Positions 23,114 through 25,722 of a stretch of 25,722 nt of DNA are shown piece after piece; position 1 is the stretch's first letter; each line of letters opens with the position of its first letter. A program made the translations under genes and the position numbers. The stretch comes from JBDRHL01 sp043816955 (lineage in GTDB: Bacteria; Planctomycetota; Phycisphaerae; Sedimentisphaerales; CAYZTY01). The notes under the pieces were generated by a model, which worked only from the letters and a program-made list of their open reading frames with translations, did not search any database and was not told where the DNA came from. The DNA lies in NCBI GenBank assembly GCA_043816955.1, contig JBDRHL010000201.1:1-25722 (forward strand). Reading direction: 5' to 3'.

Positions 23114-23150
23114 GTCATTGCGAGGCCCTGAAAGGGCCGCGGCAATCTCC
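23114..23150. repeat. REP-like palindromic element
   Basis: GTCATTGCGAGGCCC and GGGCCGCGGCAATCTCC form an imperfect inverted repeat; its core GGCCCT-GAA-AGGGCC is a perfect hairpin, with ATTGC/GCAAT arms outside it. The 'cattgcgag...gcggcaatctcc' form is a familiar dispersed extragenic repeat in several bacterial groups. Only one copy is in this window. Confidence 0.6.
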
Positions 23151-23189
23151 CCTTGCAAATCCCCGGCAAAAACCTTACATTATCACCCT

Positions 23190-23375
23190 ATGAAAAAGAA
23201 AAAACCCGCAATAACAAAATCCTCGCCGCCGGCACACAAACCATCTGCAATTCTCGATACAAGGGTAATCTACTGCGGCGACAACCTCGAACAACTGAAA
23301 AAATTCCCCCAAAACAGCGTTGACCTTATCTATATCGACCCCCTTTTCAATTCCAACCGCAACTCATATTATTGA
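23190..23375 (+). pseudogene. Truncated N-terminus of a site-specific DNA methyltransferase
   Basis: Sixty-one codons are open from ATG 23190 to TGA at 23373. The sequence VIYCGDNLEQLKKFPQNSVDLIYIDPLFNSNRNS is the N-terminal part of a common beta-class adenine methyltransferase, in which motif IV (DPPF) normally comes early and is followed by NSNRNY and several hundred more residues. Here the frame ends at once, and motif IV reads DPLF, so the catalytic loop is also altered. The rest of the gene is not found on either side of the restriction-modification genes that begin 12 bases later. This is most simply a methyltransferase gene broken and replaced by the incoming system. A very short leader role for the next gene is conceivable but less likely. 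Confidence 0.75.
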
Positions 23376-23377
23376 CT

Positions 23378-23382
23378 GGAGG
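23378..23382 (+). promoter_or_regulatory. Ribosome binding site of the restriction gene (GGAGG)
   Basis: GGAGG lies five bases before ATG 23388 and directly after the stop of the broken methyltransferase. It fixes the start of the restriction endonuclease gene. Confidence 0.7.
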
Positions 23383-23387
23383 ACTTA

Positions 23388-24170
23388 ATGAATCGGTGGA
23401 CAACATTGAGTATAGAGTATGCCAATCAAAGAAATTATCTTGATGATTTATTTAAGGTTTATCCCTGTATACCAGAAGGGATACGAGACATCGACCAGGA
23501 GAAATGGCAGGCTATCGAAAAGGCTTTTGAAAACAGAGATAACGCAGGCTTACTGAAAACGCTGTTGTCATTAGACCTTTTTCCAATAAAAGATTCTTAT
23601 GTTGCTTATTTAAAACGAGACCCTTCTGCACTCAAGCGAAATCCGGAGACGGTAAATCGACTATGTGGAAGAATATATGAGATGGGGTTGAATACTATTT
23701 ACGAGAGATGCTCCGAACCCAAAGAAACAAACAGGCAAATTGGCCCGCTTTTTCATAGATGGATTGAGAAGATGCCTTTGGGAGTTGAGCTTTTAAGGCC
23801 GGATAAATTTCTCGCTACCCAAAACAATGCCATACTGCGCGGCAGTGACAATGAGCTTATGGAATTTGCCAATGAACATTTGAACTATAAAGGTGCAAAG
23901 GGCTTGGATTTTATCGCCCGGTTTAACGGAAAATATGTTGTTGGTGAAGCTAAGTTTTTAACCGATTTCGGCGGACATCAAAACGCCCAATTTGAGGATG
24001 CGAAAAACTTACTTAAGAATAGGACTGTTACCGCCGTCAAAGTCGCAATTCTCGATGGTGTTTTGTATATTCGTGGAAAAAATAAAATGCACGAATTTCT
24101 CAAAAAGTGCCCTAATGTGTATAATATAATGAGTTGTTTGGTACTCCGTGATTTTCTGTACCAGCTTTAG
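23388..24170 (+). CDS. Type II restriction endonuclease, Tsp45I-like
   Basis: This 260-residue protein resembles the Tsp45I restriction enzyme family (PF06300; GTSAC for the type enzyme). The recognisable core is VELLRPDKFLATQNNAILRGSDNELMEFANEHL followed by KGLDFIARFNGKYVVGEAKFLTDFGGHQNAQFEDA. Within it D174, E187 and K189 (GEAKFLTD) form a PD-(D/E)xK nuclease site, and the GGHQNAQF motif follows at once. The N-terminal third (1 to about 130) is helical and probably contributes to target recognition. The gene is intact and followed after 33 bases by an intact methyltransferase, the expected R-M pair. Both genes are clearly more AT-rich than the DNA to their left, which suggests recent horizontal arrival. 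The cut site is an inference from the family. Confidence 0.82.
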   Translation: MNRWTTLSIEYANQRNYLDDLFKVYPCIPEGIRDIDQEKWQAIEKAFENRDNAGLLKTLLSLDLFPIKDSYVAYLKRDPSALKRNPETVNRLCGRIYEMGLNTIYERCSEPKETNRQIGPLFHRWIEKMPLGVELLRPDKFLATQNNAILRGSDNELMEFANEHLNYKGAKGLDFIARFNGKYVVGEAKFLTDFGGHQNAQFEDAKNLLKNRTVTAVKVAILDGVLYIRGKNKMHEFLKKCPNVYNIMSCLVLRDFLYQL

Positions 24171-24203
24171 TAGCCTTGATAACATAAATAGCGGACAAAA
24201 CAT

Positions 24204-25394
24204 ATGAAGCTGTATTACAAAAATAAGCAGGACGCAACAACCCTTTTGGAGACAACGAAAGCAGCTGTTTTAACGCCTGTTGACAGGCAATTTGAGACTC
24301 CAAACAAAATTATAAAAGGCGATAATCTTGAAGTGATGCAGGCTTTGCTTCTGGACTTCAATCTTCGGGCAAAAATCGACTTGGTCTACATCGACCCTCC
24401 CTTTGCGACCAAAACTATTTTTAAGCATAACAAATCTCGCACCTCGACGGTCAGTTCCAGCCACAAAGATGATATCGCATATTCGGATATTCTTGTGGGC
24501 GCTGAATATCTGGAATTTTTACGAGAACGGCTTATTTTCATTCGGGAATTAATGGCCGATCATGCATCTATTTATCTGCATATTGACTATAAAGTCGGGC
24601 ACTATGTGAAAGTTATTATGGATGAAATCTTTGGACAGAAAAATTTCAGAAATGATATAACACGGATAAAATGCAATCCTAAAAATTTTCAGCGAAAAGG
24701 ATATAGCAACGTCAAGGATTTAATTCTTTTTTACACCAAAACAGACGACTTTATTTGGAATGAACCCCGTGCAGATATTTCAAAGGAAGATATTAAAAGA
24801 CTATTTCCAAAGATTGACGAAAAAGGACGTAGATATACAACAACTCCTTTGCATGCACCTGGGGAAACAAGAAATGGAAATACGGGTAAATCATGGAAAG
24901 GATTAATGCCTCCCAAGGGCAGGCACTGGAGATATGACCCTGCCGTATTGGGCCAACTAAACAGTGAGGGACTTATTGAATGGTCAAGTACCGGTAATCC
25001 CCGAAAAATTATATATGCAGATGATGCAGAGGCCAACGGCAAAAGGATACAGGATATCTGGGAATTCAAAGATTCTCCATATCCAAGCTATCCTACAGAA
25101 AAAAACTTAGATCTCTTGAACCTAATTATCCAGACATCATCAAATCCTGGACAGTTTGTTTTTGACTGTTTCTGCGGATCAGGTACTACTCTTTTTGCCG
25201 CTCATCAGTTACACAGATATTGGATTGGCATTGACAACTCTGATATAGCTATTCAGACAACATACCGAAGATTTACACCAGCCGAAGACGCACTATTTGA
25301 CCGGGATATTCCTTATAATTATTTTGAGCAGCAAGTTCTCTCTGTTTCTAAAATTGGTTTTGATGCTTCTAAACATCATTTGGCCTCTCGCTAA
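24204..25394 (+). CDS. DNA adenine methyltransferase of the R-M pair
   Basis: This 396-residue beta-class methyltransferase (PF01555-type) shows motif IV DPPF at 64-67 (LVYIDPPFATKT) before the AdoMet-binding motif I at 321-330 (FDCFCGSGTT), the order that defines the beta group. DPPF points to N6-adenine methylation. The stretch between them (about 80-300) contains HIDYKVGHYVKVIMDEIFG and a variable region that should hold target recognition. The final 40 residues after WIGIDNSD are a short tail. It should protect host DNA from the adjacent Tsp45I-like endonuclease. ATG 24204 has only a weak GCGGAC upstream. That would make methylase less well translated than nuclease unless it has its own promoter in the 33-base gap or within the endonuclease gene. 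Confidence 0.9.
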   Translation: MKLYYKNKQDATTLLETTKAAVLTPVDRQFETPNKIIKGDNLEVMQALLLDFNLRAKIDLVYIDPPFATKTIFKHNKSRTSTVSSSHKDDIAYSDILVGAEYLEFLRERLIFIRELMADHASIYLHIDYKVGHYVKVIMDEIFGQKNFRNDITRIKCNPKNFQRKGYSNVKDLILFYTKTDDFIWNEPRADISKEDIKRLFPKIDEKGRRYTTTPLHAPGETRNGNTGKSWKGLMPPKGRHWRYDPAVLGQLNSEGLIEWSSTGNPRKIIYADDAEANGKRIQDIWEFKDSPYPSYPTEKNLDLLNLIIQTSSNPGQFVFDCFCGSGTTLFAAHQLHRYWIGIDNSDIAIQTTYRRFTPAEDALFDRDIPYNYFEQQVLSVSKIGFDASKHHLASR

Positions 25395-25438
25395 AAACGT
25401 TCTTTGTGATGGATTGATCGCGCCTTTGTCGTCCGGGA

Positions 25439-25480
25439 CCTGCCCTGTACCGAGGTTTAATTGGTTTAATTAGGGACAGG
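25439..25480. repeat. Imperfect hairpin with repeated TTTAATT loop, after the methyltransferase
   Basis: CCTGCCCT (25439-25446) can pair with AGGGaCAGG (25472-25480) with one bulged A; the loop contains two TTTAATT copies in tandem. No T-run follows, so it is not a clear terminator. The rest of 25395-25594 shows nothing I can assign. Confidence 0.35.
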
Positions 25481-25594
25481 CAATTTACTTATATGATGGG
25501 ACAAAATTTTTACCCGCGCAGGTTTGATTTGCGAAAAAGTATTTGTCATCTCGACCAAAGCCAATGCCTTCTCCCCAAAAGTTTAGATAATATG

Positions 25595-25671
25595 TAGGTC
25601 ATCCGTCAAACGGTTATAATTTGTGAAATCCAAATAACGCAAATATTAACCTTATTTGAAAGGATGACCTA
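25595..25671. repeat. Perfect 10-bp inverted repeat flanking a TATAAT and covering the next gene's RBS
   Basis: TAGGTCATCC (25595-25604) and GGATGACCTA (25662-25671) are exact reverse complements 57 bases apart. The right arm contains the GGA of the Shine-Dalgarno sequence and the A of the ATG at 25671. A TATAAT (25615-25620) lies between the arms. Confidence 0.6.
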
Positions 25672-25722
25672 TGAAAACAAGATTATCAAAAAAACAGAAA
25701 TGGTTCAACACAATCCACCTCA
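25671..25722 (+). CDS. Start of a basic protein, possibly a transposase (cut by window edge)
   Basis: An ATG at 25671 follows AAGGA and opens a frame to the window end, giving 17 residues (MKTRLSKKQKWFNTIHL). The start is basic, but too short for family assignment. The inverted repeat around its leader and the neighbouring mobile R-M genes make an insertion-sequence transposase a reasonable guess, no more. Confidence 0.4.
   Translation, partial: MKTRLSKKQKWFNTIHL

Noticed and set aside
1..25722. CRISPR array, rRNA genes, prophage or integron structures
   Set aside because: No regularly spaced direct repeats, rRNA-like sequence, phage structural genes or attC-like clusters were seen on reading the window.

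Overview
The window looks like chromosomal DNA of an anaerobic, carbohydrate-degrading planctomycete of the Phycisphaerae/Sedimentisphaerales type. The best clue is the C-terminal tail of the secreted protein at 21301-22968 (GDINRDCYVNFSDFALFAM..., then Cys/Pro/Asn-rich), a dockerin-like cap I associate with exported proteins of that group. A hexuronate-type sugar-acid operon, a very large acyl-CoA dehydratase activase and a PPi-type phosphofructokinase also fit a fermentative anaerobe. Taxonomy is inference from protein style only; there is no rRNA in the window.

Layout. 1-107: tail of a probable IS110-type transposase. 145-2858 (+): lemA, an HtpX-like M48 membrane protease with a C-terminal zinc ribbon, and a membrane-anchored protein of unknown function whose last codons run into a convergent tRNA-His(GTG) gene (2796-2870, -). 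2978-7991 (-): a two-gene unit with a 1461-residue tandem BadF/HgdC-type activase followed by a FixJ/NarL-type response regulator. 8202-10931 (-): DNA polymerase I with intact proofreading residues. 10932-12005 is gene-poor and holds only an orphan DUF6788-type ORF. 12006-12389 (+): small membrane protein. 12452-13785 (-): ECF sigma factor, zinc-finger anti-sigma factor and YbjQ-family protein, tightly coupled.

13911-20996 (-) is the metabolic centre: PPi-type phosphofructokinase, tagaturonate epimerase (UxaE family), SDR mannonate oxidoreductase (UxuB-like), HAD hydrolase, LarA-family nickel racemase homologue and 6-phosphogluconate dehydrogenase. The first five genes are 11 to 35 bases apart and gnd follows after 55 bases. 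Read together they suggest an unusual route: tagaturonate to fructuronate to mannonate, then C2 epimerisation to gluconate by the LarA homologue, and after phosphorylation by a kinase not in the window, 6-phosphogluconate to ribulose 5-phosphate by Gnd. This would send hexuronates into the pentose phosphate pathway without mannonate dehydratase and KDG. It is the strongest candidate here for an undescribed system.

21112-22968 (+): a consensus promoter (TTGACA-17-TATAAT), a leader of about 155 nt and a secreted protein with a Cys/His/Asp arrangement like IdeS (C66-type) cysteine peptidases plus the dockerin-like tail. 23114-25394 (+): a REP-like hairpin, a broken DNA methyltransferase gene and, starting right after the break, a complete AT-rich Tsp45I-like type II restriction-modification pair. 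25595-25722: start of another gene, preceded by a perfect 10-bp inverted repeat whose right arm covers the Shine-Dalgarno region, reminiscent of IS elements that silence read-through transcripts.
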